Assembly (NCBI RefSeq): GCF_009604425.1
Contig: NZ_WEGI01000008.1
Location: forward strand, 186,001-250,000
From: Nocardia aurantia
GTDB taxonomy: Bacteria; Actinomycetota; Actinomycetes; Mycobacteriales; Mycobacteriaceae
Direction of reading: 5' to 3'
DNA: 64,000 nt
Part shown: positions 45,593 through 57,075 of the stretch, in pieces
How the letters are laid out: each line of letters begins with the position of its first letter
How positions within the stretch are numbered: position 1 is the stretch's first letter
Program-made: the position numbers and the translations under genes
The notes under the pieces: model-generated
Told to the model about the DNA's origin: nothing
What the model saw: only the letters and a program-made list of their open reading frames with translations
Database searches by the model: none

Positions 45593-46126
45593 TCAGCCCT
45601 CGGGCGACTCGACGGGGAACAGGATGGGACTGAGCAGGTATCGGCCCCGCCCGTCCGGCGGATGCGCCAGGTGGGGGAGGATCGCCGCGCGCAACCCGGC
45701 GATGAGCTGTTCCAGTTCGGCCCGGTCCAGCCAGATCGCGTGCTGCCGGTAACCGACGAGATCTGTTGCGGGATCGGCGTTCTCGTCGTCCAGATATGCG
45801 TTGAACTCGGCGAGCAGCACACCGAGCGCGGTGGCGAACACCTGGCGGTGGTCGTCCCGGGGCAGCGCCGCGGCGGCATCGGCATCGATGACGGCCCGCT
45901 CGCGCCGCAACCGATAGCGACGTTCCACCGCCCCGCGCACCCGCCGTTCCTCGGCGACCTCGACCACCCCCGCGCCGGCGAGCAGATCGACGTGCCGATA
46001 CACCGTCGCCTTCGACACGTCCGGCAGTCGCGCGCACAGTTCGGAGGTGGTGAGCGTCCGGTCGCCGCCGAGCGCGTGCACGATGCGCAACCGCGCCGGA
46101 TGCGCCAGCAGTTCGAAGACGTCCAC
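45593..46126 (-). CDS. ArsR-like winged-helix regulator
   Basis: 177 residues. L-L-A-H-P-A-R-L-R-I-V-H-A-L and S-E-L-C-A-R-L-P-D-V-S-K-A-T-V-Y-R-H-V form the HTH, followed by a wing and a C-terminal helical sensor. GTG 46126. It is divergent to the hydrolase gene, and a perfect inverted repeat lies 22 bp upstream, so it probably represses both. Confidence 0.85.
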   Translation of the reverse strand: MDVFELLAHPARLRIVHALGGDRTLTTSELCARLPDVSKATVYRHVDLLAGAGVVEVAEERRVRGAVERRYRLRRERAVIDADAAAALPRDDHRQVFATALGVLLAEFNAYLDDENADPATDLVGYRQHAIWLDRAELEQLIAGLRAAILPHLAHPPDGRGRYLLSPILFPVESPEG

Positions 46127-46147
46127 TATCGAACGTTCTCACAACCT

Positions 46148-46177
46148 GCTACCTTTCTCAAAAATGAGAAAGGTAGC
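46148..46177. promoter_or_regulatory. Perfect 13-bp inverted repeat, operator for regulator/hydrolase pair
   Basis: Arms GCTACCTTTCTCA (46148-46160) and TGAGAAAGGTAGC (46165-46177) with AAAA between. The right arm contains AGAAAGG, the ribosome site of the hydrolase starting at 46181, so binding could block transcription and a hairpin could block translation. Confidence 0.8.
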
Positions 46178-46180
46178 GTG

Positions 46181-47476
46181 ATGGCGACAGACCCCACGGC
46201 TGTGGCCGAATCCGCGGTGGCGCTGCTGCGCGCCCAGCGGTTCGACGACCTCGAGCGGATGTTCGCTCCCCGGCTGCGGGCGGTCGTGTCGGCGCAGACC
46301 GTCGCCGTCGCCTGGACCGGCGAGCTCGCCCGGGTCGGCGAGGTCCGCGAGACGGCCGCCGGCGTCACCGAACCGTCCCCGGAAGGCCTTGTGCGCGTGC
46401 GAATTCCACTCACCTGTGCCCGTGGCGGCCTGACCGCGGTGTTCGCCGTCGACGCCACCGGAGCACTGCACGGCTTCCGCCTGGCCCCCGCCGCCGGCGA
46501 CGACTGGACACCGCCGCCGTACGGCCGGGGCAAGCACACCGAGCACGAAGTCACCCTCGGCGAGGCTCCCCGGGCGGTCCCCGGCACCCTGACCCTGCCC
46601 CGCGGCCGCGGTCCGCACCCCGCGGTGGTCCTGCTGGCCTCCGGCCCCACCGATCGCGACGCGACCACCGGCCCCAACAAGCCCTTCAAGGATCTCGCCC
46701 ACGGCCTGGCCACTCGGGGAATCGCGGTGCTGCGCTTCGACAAACTCACCCTCGTGCACGGCGAGGTGGCCGCCGAGCCCGGCTTCACGATGACCGAAGA
46801 GTATCTGCCGCACGCGATCTCGGCCGTCCACCACCTGCGGCATCACCCCGCCGTCGACCCTGCGCGGGTATTCGTCGCCGGCCACAGCGGCGGCGGCAAG
46901 GCGGCCCCGCGAGTCGCGGCAGCCGAACCCGCCGTAGCCGGCGTAGCGATCCTCGCCGGCGACACCGTCCCCCTGCCCCGAGCCGCGGTCCGGGTGGCCC
47001 GCTACCTCGCGGAACTGGACCCCGGCGAAAACGCCACGGCCACAATCGAAACACTGTCGGCACAAGCCGCCGCCACCGCGAACCCGGCCCTCTCTCCGCA
47101 CACCCCCACCACCGACCTGCTCTTCGGCTGGCCCGCCTCCTACTGGCTGGACCTGCGCGCCTACGACCCGGTCGCCACCGCCGCCACCCTGAACCGCCCC
47201 ATCCTGATCGTCCAGGGCGGCCGCGACTATCAGGTGACGGTCACCGACGACCTTCCCCGCTGGCAAACCGGCCTCGCCCAGCACCCCGGCACGACATTTC
47301 GAATCCACGACGCTCTCGACCACATGCTCTTTTTCGGAACCGGCCCCTCCACCCCCGCCGACTACCAACGCCCCCACCACGTGGACGAGTCCGTGATCAC
47401 CGACATCGCCGACTGGATCGCCCCCACTCCCCGCCGCAACCCCCTCATCCGCTTGCTCCCCGGACGTTCCCGCTGA
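46181..47476 (+). CDS. Alpha/beta hydrolase with DUF3887-like N-terminal domain
   Basis: 431 residues. Residues 1-110 resemble DUF3887, a NTF2-like domain. The hydrolase part has G-H-S-G-G-G as nucleophile elbow (Ser), G-G-R-D-Y-Q-V with the Asp, and D-A-L-D-H-M with the His. No signal peptide. Start ATG 46181, chosen since it follows AGAAAGG and the open frame upstream lacks similarity. Controlled by the divergent ArsR-like protein through the inverted repeat. Confidence 0.85.
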   Translation: MATDPTAVAESAVALLRAQRFDDLERMFAPRLRAVVSAQTVAVAWTGELARVGEVRETAAGVTEPSPEGLVRVRIPLTCARGGLTAVFAVDATGALHGFRLAPAAGDDWTPPPYGRGKHTEHEVTLGEAPRAVPGTLTLPRGRGPHPAVVLLASGPTDRDATTGPNKPFKDLAHGLATRGIAVLRFDKLTLVHGEVAAEPGFTMTEEYLPHAISAVHHLRHHPAVDPARVFVAGHSGGGKAAPRVAAAEPAVAGVAILAGDTVPLPRAAVRVARYLAELDPGENATATIETLSAQAAATANPALSPHTPTTDLLFGWPASYWLDLRAYDPVATAATLNRPILIVQGGRDYQVTVTDDLPRWQTGLAQHPGTTFRIHDALDHMLFFGTGPSTPADYQRPHHVDESVITDIADWIAPTPRRNPLIRLLPGRSR

Positions 47477-47505
47477 AAGGCCACCACCTCAACACCTCTG
47501 AACCC

Positions 47506-47532
47506 GGCACCACCCGCATAGGCGGGGGTGCC
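47506..47532 (+). terminator. Hairpin downstream of hydrolase
   Basis: GGCAC...GCGGG-type stem with one bulge, closing with GGTGCC, 30 bp after the stop. No U tract. Confidence 0.5.
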
Positions 47533-47652
47533 GTGTGCTCCCGGCCGCGTGCTCCCGGCCGGTCAGGAGTCCGGCTGGGGTGCGGGATGGGCTGGGCGGG
47601 GGCGGGATTCGGATCAGGGTGAGGGAAAGCATGGTGGTGGGAGCGCGGTTCG

Positions 47653-48759
47653 ATGACAGTCGAACCTATGGCGAGCGACAGCGGTGCGCGGACGTATCCG
47701 TTCGTGGTCGGTATCGAGCTGGACGGGGAGGGATACCACCCCGCGGCGTGGCGGCGGGCCACGCACGAGCCGGATGGTCTGCTCACGGGGCGGACGCTGC
47801 GGGATCGGGTGTCGGCCGCGGAGAACGCCGGTTTCACGTTCGCCACCTTCGACGATTCGATCCTGCCGCCGGGTGCCGGCCCGGCGGGGCGGATCGACGC
47901 GCTCACCAGGGCCGGTTTCGTCGCGGCCACCACCAGCACGCTGGGATTGGTACCGGTGGCCGCGGCGACCTACGCCGAACCGTTCCACCTGTCCTCGCAG
48001 TTGGCGACGCTGGACTACGCGTCGCGCGGGCGGGCCGGCTGGCTCGTCGCCGATGATCCCGCCGCGGCGGTCGCCTGGGGTGCGGCACCGCGGCTGACCG
48101 AGGCCGAGATCCGGCGCGAGCGGGTGGATTCCGTCGAAGTCGCTCGGCGACTGTGGGATTCGTGGGACGACGACGCGGTGATCCGGGACTTCGCCACCAG
48201 CCGGTTCCTGGATCGGGATCGGCTGCACTACATCGACTTCGAAGGTGAGACCTTCGCGGTGAAGGGGCCCGCCATCGTGCCGCGGCCGCCGCAGGGGCAG
48301 GTCGTGGTCTTCGGGTACGAGCCGGGGGATGTGGACGTCGTGCTCGTGCGCGGCGCGACGACCGCCGCGACCCTGGCCGCCGCCGACGAGGCCCGGAGCG
48401 CCGGCGCCACACTGGTTTTCGCCGATCTCGAGATCGCGCTGGATACGCCTGCGGCCACCGCGACGAACCGGCTCGCGGAGCTCGACGGGCACGAGAACCC
48501 CACGGCGGCAGAGCGTTCGAGGTTCGCGGGCGCCGCCGCCGAACTGGTCACGCTGCTCACCGAGCTGTCCGGCGGTCTCGACGGCGTGCGGCTGCATCCG
48601 GCGGTCGTCGACGAGGATCTGCCGGAGTTGTTCCGGCTGGTGCTGCCCCCGCTGTTGCGCTCGGGGCTGATCCGGCGGCCCGTCCCGGGGTCGACGCTGC
48701 GCGCGAATCTCGGCCTGTCCCGGCCCGCCAATCGTTACGCGAAGGAGCTCAGCCGATGA
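47653..48759 (+). CDS. Luciferase-like (LLM) flavin-dependent oxidoreductase
   Basis: 368 residues. LLM fold landmarks are F-V-V-G-I-E-L, a long barrel with T-S-T-L-G-L and A-T-L-D-Y-A-S-R-G-R-A-G-W-L-V, the latter like the S-x-G-R segment lining the FMN site. The C-terminal half has unusual variation. Stop overlaps the next LLM gene by 4 bp (ATGA), so the two form one unit. ATG 47653. Substrate not predictable. Confidence 0.8.
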   Translation: MTVEPMASDSGARTYPFVVGIELDGEGYHPAAWRRATHEPDGLLTGRTLRDRVSAAENAGFTFATFDDSILPPGAGPAGRIDALTRAGFVAATTSTLGLVPVAAATYAEPFHLSSQLATLDYASRGRAGWLVADDPAAAVAWGAAPRLTEAEIRRERVDSVEVARRLWDSWDDDAVIRDFATSRFLDRDRLHYIDFEGETFAVKGPAIVPRPPQGQVVVFGYEPGDVDVVLVRGATTAATLAAADEARSAGATLVFADLEIALDTPAATATNRLAELDGHENPTAAERSRFAGAAAELVTLLTELSGGLDGVRLHPAVVDEDLPELFRLVLPPLLRSGLIRRPVPGSTLRANLGLSRPANRYAKELSR

Positions 48760-50132
48760 CCGACGAACGCGCCGCCGGCCAGGTGCCGTTCCCGGACGCC
48801 CGCGTGCATTTCGGGATCTTCTTCCAGGGCGTCAACCACACCACGATCTGGTCGGACCTCACCAGCGGCTCGCAGATCGACTTCGAGACCTTCCGCCGCG
48901 TCGCCACCACCGCCGAGCGGGGCCTGTTCGACGCGTTCTTCCTCGGCGAGGGTCTGCGGCTGCGGGAGCAGGACGGCAAGCTGCTCGACACCGATATCGC
49001 CGGTCGCCCGGACGCCGTCACCCAATTGGCGGCCCTCGCCGGGATCACCGACCGGATCGGCCTGGTCGCCACCCAGAACACCACCTACAACGAGCCCGCG
49101 GACCTGGCCCGCCGGCTGTCCGGGCTCGACGTGCTGTCCGGCGGCCGGGCCGGCTGGAATGCGGTCACCACCGACAACGCCTGGACCGGTGCGAATTTCC
49201 GCCGCGGCGGCTACCTCGATCATTCGCAGCGCTACGAGCGGGCCGCGGAATTCCTCCGGGTGGCCCGTGAGATCTGGGATTCCTGGCCGGACGACGCGAT
49301 CGCCCCCTCCCGGCACAGCGCCGGCTGGCTGCGCGGCGGCGTGCGCCGGGTCGAGCGCGACAACGAGCACTTCCGCGCGTCGATCACGCCCACCCTGCCG
49401 CGCAGCCCCCAGGGCCACCCGGTGATCTTTCAGGCCGGTGTCTCCCCGGCGGGCCGCGATTTCGCCGCCGCGCACGCCGAGGTCATCTTCTCCCCGCACG
49501 GCACGCATTTCGACGACGCGCTGGCGTTCGCCCACGACATCCGCCGCCGCCTGGTCGACGCCGGTCGGCCCGCCGACGACATCCGGATCCTGCCCGGCAC
49601 CCAGATCGTGCTGGCGGAGAAGCAATCCGAGGTCGAGGAGAAGGCCCGCTGGGTGCTGGAGAATCAGATCACCGGCGCCACCGCCCTGTCGCTGGTCGGT
49701 CAGGTCTGGGGCCGGGATCTGTCCGGCTACGACCCCGACGGCCCACTGCCGCACGAGGATCCGGACGACTCGGCGATCGGCGGCACCCGCGGCGCGCAAC
49801 GCGACGGTCAGAGCCGCCTCGCGATCGCGCAGCAGTGGCGCGCCCTCGCCGAGGAGAAGAAGCTCAGCCTCCGGCAGGTGGCCGTCGCCACCTCCTTCCG
49901 CTCGGGTTTCCAGGGCACCCCTGGCCGGGTCGCCGACGAACTGACCCGCTGGGTCCGCAACGGTGCGAGCGACGGTTTCAACATCTCGCCGTACCTGGTA
50001 CCCACCGGGCTCGACGAGATCGTCGACTGGCTGATTCCCGAACTGCAGGAACGGGGTTCGTACCGCACGGCCTACACCGGCACCACCCTGCGCGAACATC
50101 TGGAACTGCGCCCGCCGCTCACCCGCCGCTGA
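48756..50132 (+). CDS. NtaA/DszA-family FMN-dependent monooxygenase
   Basis: 458 residues. F-F-Q-G at the start, F-F-L-G-E-G-L, L-S-G-G-R-A-G-W-N-A-V-T-T, G-H-P-V-I-F-Q-A-G-V-S-P-A-G-R and the R-Y-x-R-A-x-E segment are typical of the nitrilotriacetate/dibenzothiophene-sulfone monooxygenases, which use FMNH2 from a separate reductase. No reductase gene lies close by. Probably used to degrade organosulfur or amine compounds together with the gene before it. Confidence 0.88.
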   Translation: MTDERAAGQVPFPDARVHFGIFFQGVNHTTIWSDLTSGSQIDFETFRRVATTAERGLFDAFFLGEGLRLREQDGKLLDTDIAGRPDAVTQLAALAGITDRIGLVATQNTTYNEPADLARRLSGLDVLSGGRAGWNAVTTDNAWTGANFRRGGYLDHSQRYERAAEFLRVAREIWDSWPDDAIAPSRHSAGWLRGGVRRVERDNEHFRASITPTLPRSPQGHPVIFQAGVSPAGRDFAAAHAEVIFSPHGTHFDDALAFAHDIRRRLVDAGRPADDIRILPGTQIVLAEKQSEVEEKARWVLENQITGATALSLVGQVWGRDLSGYDPDGPLPHEDPDDSAIGGTRGAQRDGQSRLAIAQQWRALAEEKKLSLRQVAVATSFRSGFQGTPGRVADELTRWVRNGASDGFNISPYLVPTGLDEIVDWLIPELQERGSYRTAYTGTTLREHLELRPPLTRR

Positions 50133-50208
50133 GGGTCGGGTCCATCCGTGGTCGATCGCCCCACCGGGACCGTGCGCCGGGTTCCCCGGCCGGTCGCCTC
50201 GCGGCGGA

Positions 50209-51432
50209 TCAGGACTGCCCGACGCCGTACAGTTCGGTGCCCCGGCGTTCCAGGACGGTCGACCCGGTGCCCGCGAGCGTGATCAACTCACCGTGATAGT
50301 CGGTGCGCTGCAACGGGATTCGTGACGTGGCGGCACCCGTGGCGGGATCGATCACCGCGATGCCGTCGGACACCGGGAGCAGCAGTTGCCCCGCCATCTG
50401 GGTGGGGGTGCCCAGTGCGTCGGCCGCCGTCCACATCGGATCGAAAGTCGTTGTGTTCAAAGCGATCACACTGTTGCCGGTGAACACGGTGAACGCCGAC
50501 CCGACCCGCGCCACGGTGGTGCGATCCGACAGCGGCGCCGTGAGCCGATGTGTGACGATCAGATTGGCCGAGGCATCGTAGACCGCGAATTCCGGTGGGG
50601 TGCTTTCTGTTCCGGGCAGATACAGCGCGACCCGGTTGTCCGACACCGCGATCACCCGGGCGCCGTCGGCGGTGGCGCCGGGTTCGGTCAGCACGTGCGA
50701 GCCGTATTCCTCGGGCACCGTGCTGTCCTTCGGCGCCGGATTCTGCACGGTCAGCCGATCCGCGACATCGTCGGGGCAACGTTCCAGCACCGCCAGCCGG
50801 GTGGAACTCGAAGCGGCGGAGAGCAATCGGCAACCCTTGCGGGGCTGGGTCCGCGGGTTCACCGGCGCGTCGACATACCCGTACTCCAGCGTGCGCACCA
50901 GATCCGAACGCCACACCTCCAGCCGATCGGGGCCCTGGGCGACCGTGTAAGTGCCGTCCATCACGAAGGTCACCCGCTGGTCCATGAAACTGCTGCGCGC
51001 CGTCCGCCGGGCCCCGGTGTCGGCGGCCAGCAGCGCGGTCTGGCTGCACCCTCGCCGATCCCGATAGGTGGCGATGACGGCGCCGTACTGGCTCTCCGCG
51101 CCGCACAGCGGCATGTTCCGCTGGTACTTCCACAACTGCTTGCCGGTCACCGGATCGTGGCCGGTGACGGTCCCGTCGTCGGCCGTGATCGCGACCCCAC
51201 TGACCGCCAGCGCCCGATCGGTCGACCCGTCCGGCGCGTGCCACAGTTCGTGCAGCGACTGCGGCAGCCGGTCGATGGGCGCGGCCGGAGCCGCCGCGCG
51301 CCCGGCGGGCTCGGAGATCGTCCCGCGCGCATCGCTTTTCGCCCACACGACGACCACCAGGATCACCACGACGACGGCGATCACGGCTGCGGCAACGAGG
51401 TCGGCGCGCGTCCGCCGTTCGGGTACGAGCAC
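50209..51432 (-). CDS. Membrane-anchored PQQ-like beta-propeller protein (Rv3212-like)
   Basis: 407 residues. One membrane span near residues 12-31 and an exported domain of repeated W/L-containing blades (P-V-T-G-K-Q-L-W-K-Y and similar). The function is unknown; the protein is conserved next to rhlE in mycobacteria. GTG 51432 (V-L-V-P-E-R-R-T-R-A-D-L) is chosen; a GTG eight codons upstream is an alternative. Divergence of the blades makes the propeller call moderate. Confidence 0.75.
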   Translation of the reverse strand: MLVPERRTRADLVAAAVIAVVVVILVVVVWAKSDARGTISEPAGRAAAPAAPIDRLPQSLHELWHAPDGSTDRALAVSGVAITADDGTVTGHDPVTGKQLWKYQRNMPLCGAESQYGAVIATYRDRRGCSQTALLAADTGARRTARSSFMDQRVTFVMDGTYTVAQGPDRLEVWRSDLVRTLEYGYVDAPVNPRTQPRKGCRLLSAASSSTRLAVLERCPDDVADRLTVQNPAPKDSTVPEEYGSHVLTEPGATADGARVIAVSDNRVALYLPGTESTPPEFAVYDASANLIVTHRLTAPLSDRTTVARVGSAFTVFTGNSVIALNTTTFDPMWTAADALGTPTQMAGQLLLPVSDGIAVIDPATGAATSRIPLQRTDYHGELITLAGTGSTVLERRGTELYGVGQS

Positions 51433-51640
51433 GTCAGCGAGCCTATCCGATCCCACGCAGGTCTTCGAACGCCGATAATCTCTCGCCCGGTCCGAGCACT
51501 CGGGCCCGGCGCCACAACAGGAGGGCCTCGGATCGCCGGCCACGGTGTGCCGCCGCCGACACCGACGCCGGTGGCCGACCGGCGCACACGGCCGCCGCGG
51601 ACCGCGTTTCGCGGCAGCACTCGCGCGACCTGCCGGACGA

Positions 51641-51671
51641 CACTGCCCCGGACCTCGGGTCCGGGGCAGTG
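51641..51671 (-). terminator. Terminator of rhlE
   Basis: Perfect 14-bp stem (arms 51641-51654 and 51658-51671) with 3-nt loop, just past the rhlE stop on the minus strand. No U tract follows. Confidence 0.75.
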
Positions 51672-51684
51672 CGTGATGCGGGGA

Positions 51685-53352
<1,668 letters not shown>

Positions 53353-53385
53353 ACCGGGCTCCGGTTCGATGGTGATCTTGCTCAG

Positions 53386-53954
53386 GTTCGTGCCTTCCTC
53401 GTGTTATCGCATCTCGCGCGCACGAGGTGTGGGAAGCACCGGCGGCGGCCGGTCCGATGCGGACGGCGTGCCGACGGGGCGGACCACGGATCCGGCGGTT
53501 GCCTGCCGCCTGTGCCGTTTCCGGCGCTGCAGCCGCTGCCGGCGCTCGCTGCGGCCGACGCGGCTGCTCTGGCAGCCACGGGGGGCCGGCGGGCGCCGCA
53601 TCCGGCGCAACGGGCCCGAGGGGACGGGCAGCTACCCGGCGCGGCGGTGTCGCGGATCTGGTGCGCGCACATTTTCACGGGCGACGATCAACCCCTGCTC
53701 GGCTGCTCCGGCTCGATTGCGAACCGGCGTCTGTGAGCCGAAATTTTCGTTGCCCACAGAGATTGTAGCGTGATAGCTTTCTGCACCCGATTTCCGCCAC
53801 CCGCAATTGCGGATCGGATTTCCGAACCGCCGCGGCGCGCGTGTTCGACGCGATCGGTATTCGCGCTGTGGCGCACCGGAATTCGCGGTATTTCCGCATT
53901 TCCGGCGGCCCGGCCGGGGTGCCGGGGCACGGGACCGGCGGCTAGGCTGGAGGC
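53386..53954. other. 570-bp intergenic region between rhlE and ferritin-like gene
   Basis: No convincing gene; the short Arg-rich frames here are compositional. A TACAAT (53762-53767, minus strand) could be the -10 of a rhlE promoter, which would leave a leader of nearly 400 nt, as is common for cold-induced helicases. AT-rich patches at 53735-53790 are the probable promoter area for both genes. Confidence 0.45.
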
Positions 53955-54653
53955 ATGGGAGTGAACCCGCCGGCCGCGCCGCCCCAGTCCGACGACCTCG
54001 AGGTCCGTATCCCCGCCGACCACCCCGGCGTCACCGACCTGTTCGCCGTCCTCGCCTACGGCGAGATCTCGGCCTTCTATCGGCTGGCCGAGGAGGCCGA
54101 GCTGTCGCCGACCCTGCGCGGGAAGGTCGCGGCGGCGAAGATGGCCGCCGCCGAGATGGAGCACTTCCGCACACTCGAGCAGGCGCTGGCCGGCCGCGGC
54201 GTCGACGTCTTCGACGCGATGGCGCCGTTCGTGGACGCGCTGGACGACTACCACACCTCCACCGATCCGTCGACGTGGCTGGAGTCGATGGTCAAGTTCT
54301 ACGTGGGCGACGGCATCGCCGCCGACTTCTACACCGTGCTGGCCGTCGCGCTGGCCCCCGAGGTCTCGAGCGTCGTGCGCGACGTGCTGGCCGAGACCAG
54401 CCACTCCGAATTCGTGGTCGAGGAGGTGCGCAGCGCGGTCGAGGTGAGCCGCTCCGAGCGCGACCGCCTCACTCTGTGGGGCCGCCGGCTGCTCGGCGAG
54501 GCGATCACCCAGGCCCAGTTCGTGATGGCCCAGCGCGACGAGCTGACCGAGCTGGTCCTCGGCGCCACCGGCGACCTGAACGGCATCGCCGCCCTGTTCG
54601 ACCACATGCAGACCCGGCACACCGAGCGCATGCGCGTCCTGGGCCTGGCCTGA
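53955..54653 (+). CDS. Ferritin-like-fold protein (Rv3210c-like)
   Basis: 232 residues, all-helical. G-E-I-S-A-F, A-A-A-E-M-E-H-F-R and E-T-S-H-S-E-F-V-V-E-E-V give E...ExxH pairs as in a di-iron ferritin-like/MiaE-like fold. Metal binding fits the motifs, but the reaction is unknown. ATG 53955; a long preceding region separates it from rhlE. Confidence 0.75.
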   Translation: MGVNPPAAPPQSDDLEVRIPADHPGVTDLFAVLAYGEISAFYRLAEEAELSPTLRGKVAAAKMAAAEMEHFRTLEQALAGRGVDVFDAMAPFVDALDDYHTSTDPSTWLESMVKFYVGDGIAADFYTVLAVALAPEVSSVVRDVLAETSHSEFVVEEVRSAVEVSRSERDRLTLWGRRLLGEAITQAQFVMAQRDELTELVLGATGDLNGIAALFDHMQTRHTERMRVLGLA

Positions 54654-54776
54654 TCCGCTGCCGTCCGCTCGGCGCGGGAACCGTTCGCTGACAGCGCACC
54701 CGCACCGATAACGGCGCCGCCCGCCGCTGCACTAGCCTTGGACCAACTAGTCACTGGACACGTAGGAGGTTCGGCC

Positions 54777-55966
<1,190 letters not shown>

Positions 55967-56938
55967 GTGGTGGTGACCGACCAACGGGCCAGACCGGCCG
56001 GGTACTCCCCGCCCGGGGAGCCACTGCGGGCGCAATGGGACCCGGCACCGGAGGATCTACCCGAACCGGAGACCGCGAAACCCGGCCGGCTACGTCGGTT
56101 CGTCACCACCTACGGCTGGCGGGCCTACGCGCTGCCGATCCTCACGGTGATCACGGTCCTGGTGGCCGTCGACGCGGTCCGCGGGGTCGGCGAGCCCGTC
56201 CTCGGCCCGGCGCCGGTCGTCGGCAATCTGAGCAGGCATTCCGACAAGGCAGGCGTGATCGGCGCCCCGCCGAAGGGCGACGGCAATTTCGTCGGGCGGC
56301 TGTCCGGATCGCTTCCCGACGGCGGCCAGTACGCCGAGGTCGGCGCCGGTACCTGGCATCAGGTGCCCGGCGGCTCGCCGCGGGTGGGCGCGGCCGAGAC
56401 CCACCTCTTCACCTACACCGTCGAGGTGGAGAACGGCGTGAACACCGCCGAACTCGGCGGCGACGAGGCGGTCGCGGCCATGGTGGAGGCGACGCTGGCC
56501 AATCCCAAGAGCTGGATCCACGACGCTCGTTTCGGTTTCCAGCGCATCGCGACCGGCACCCCGGACTTCCGGATCGCGCTGGCCTCCCGCCAGACCACCC
56601 GGACGCTCTGCGGTTTCGAGATCCCCATCGACTCGTCCTGCTACGACTCCGACGAGGGCCGCGTGGTGCTGTCCGAGGTGCGCTGGGTGCGCGGTGCGGT
56701 CGCGTTCGACGGCGACATCGGCTCGTATCGCCAGTACCAGATCAATCACGAGGTCGGCCACGCGATCGGCTACCACGAGCACCAGCCGTGCGGCACCGAC
56801 GGCGGGCTGGCCCCGGTGATGATGCAACAGACCTTCGGTACCGCCAACGACGACATCGCGGCCCTCGATCCGCAGGGTGTGGTGCCGATGGACGGCAAGA
56901 AGTGCCGATTCAACCCCTGGCCGTATCCACGCCTGTAG
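55967..56938 (+). CDS. DUF3152 membrane-anchored zinc-peptidase-like protein (Rv3207c-like)
   Basis: 323 residues. A membrane span at about 45-65 is followed by an exported domain with N-H-E-V-G-H-A-I-G-Y-H-E-H, matching HExxHxxxxxH of metzincin-like zinc peptidases with all ligands present. P-V-M-M-Q is placed after it like a Met-turn. GTG 55967; further GTG codons directly after are alternatives. Substrate unknown. Confidence 0.85.
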   Translation: MVVTDQRARPAGYSPPGEPLRAQWDPAPEDLPEPETAKPGRLRRFVTTYGWRAYALPILTVITVLVAVDAVRGVGEPVLGPAPVVGNLSRHSDKAGVIGAPPKGDGNFVGRLSGSLPDGGQYAEVGAGTWHQVPGGSPRVGAAETHLFTYTVEVENGVNTAELGGDEAVAAMVEATLANPKSWIHDARFGFQRIATGTPDFRIALASRQTTRTLCGFEIPIDSSCYDSDEGRVVLSEVRWVRGAVAFDGDIGSYRQYQINHEVGHAIGYHEHQPCGTDGGLAPVMMQQTFGTANDDIAALDPQGVVPMDGKKCRFNPWPYPRL

Positions 56939-57075
56939 CAGCGCCGGGGCGGTCGTGGCGCCGGTCCGGGGGTGCGGCACCATGGTGGGGAAGAACGATG
57001 CGATTCGTGGCGTTGCACGTGTGGCGTTCGAAGCCACGCGCGCCGAGCGAAGTCGATTCGAGGAGTCCGAGAAAC

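Noticed and set aside
44981-46180. Long extension upstream of the alpha/beta hydrolase
   Set aside because: It runs antisense across the phosphatase and the regulator without homology; ATG 46181 with AGAAAGG is the start.
53404-53680. Arg-rich short frames between rhlE and the ferritin-like gene
   Set aside because: No ribosome site, no homology and overlapping frames on both strands; compositional.
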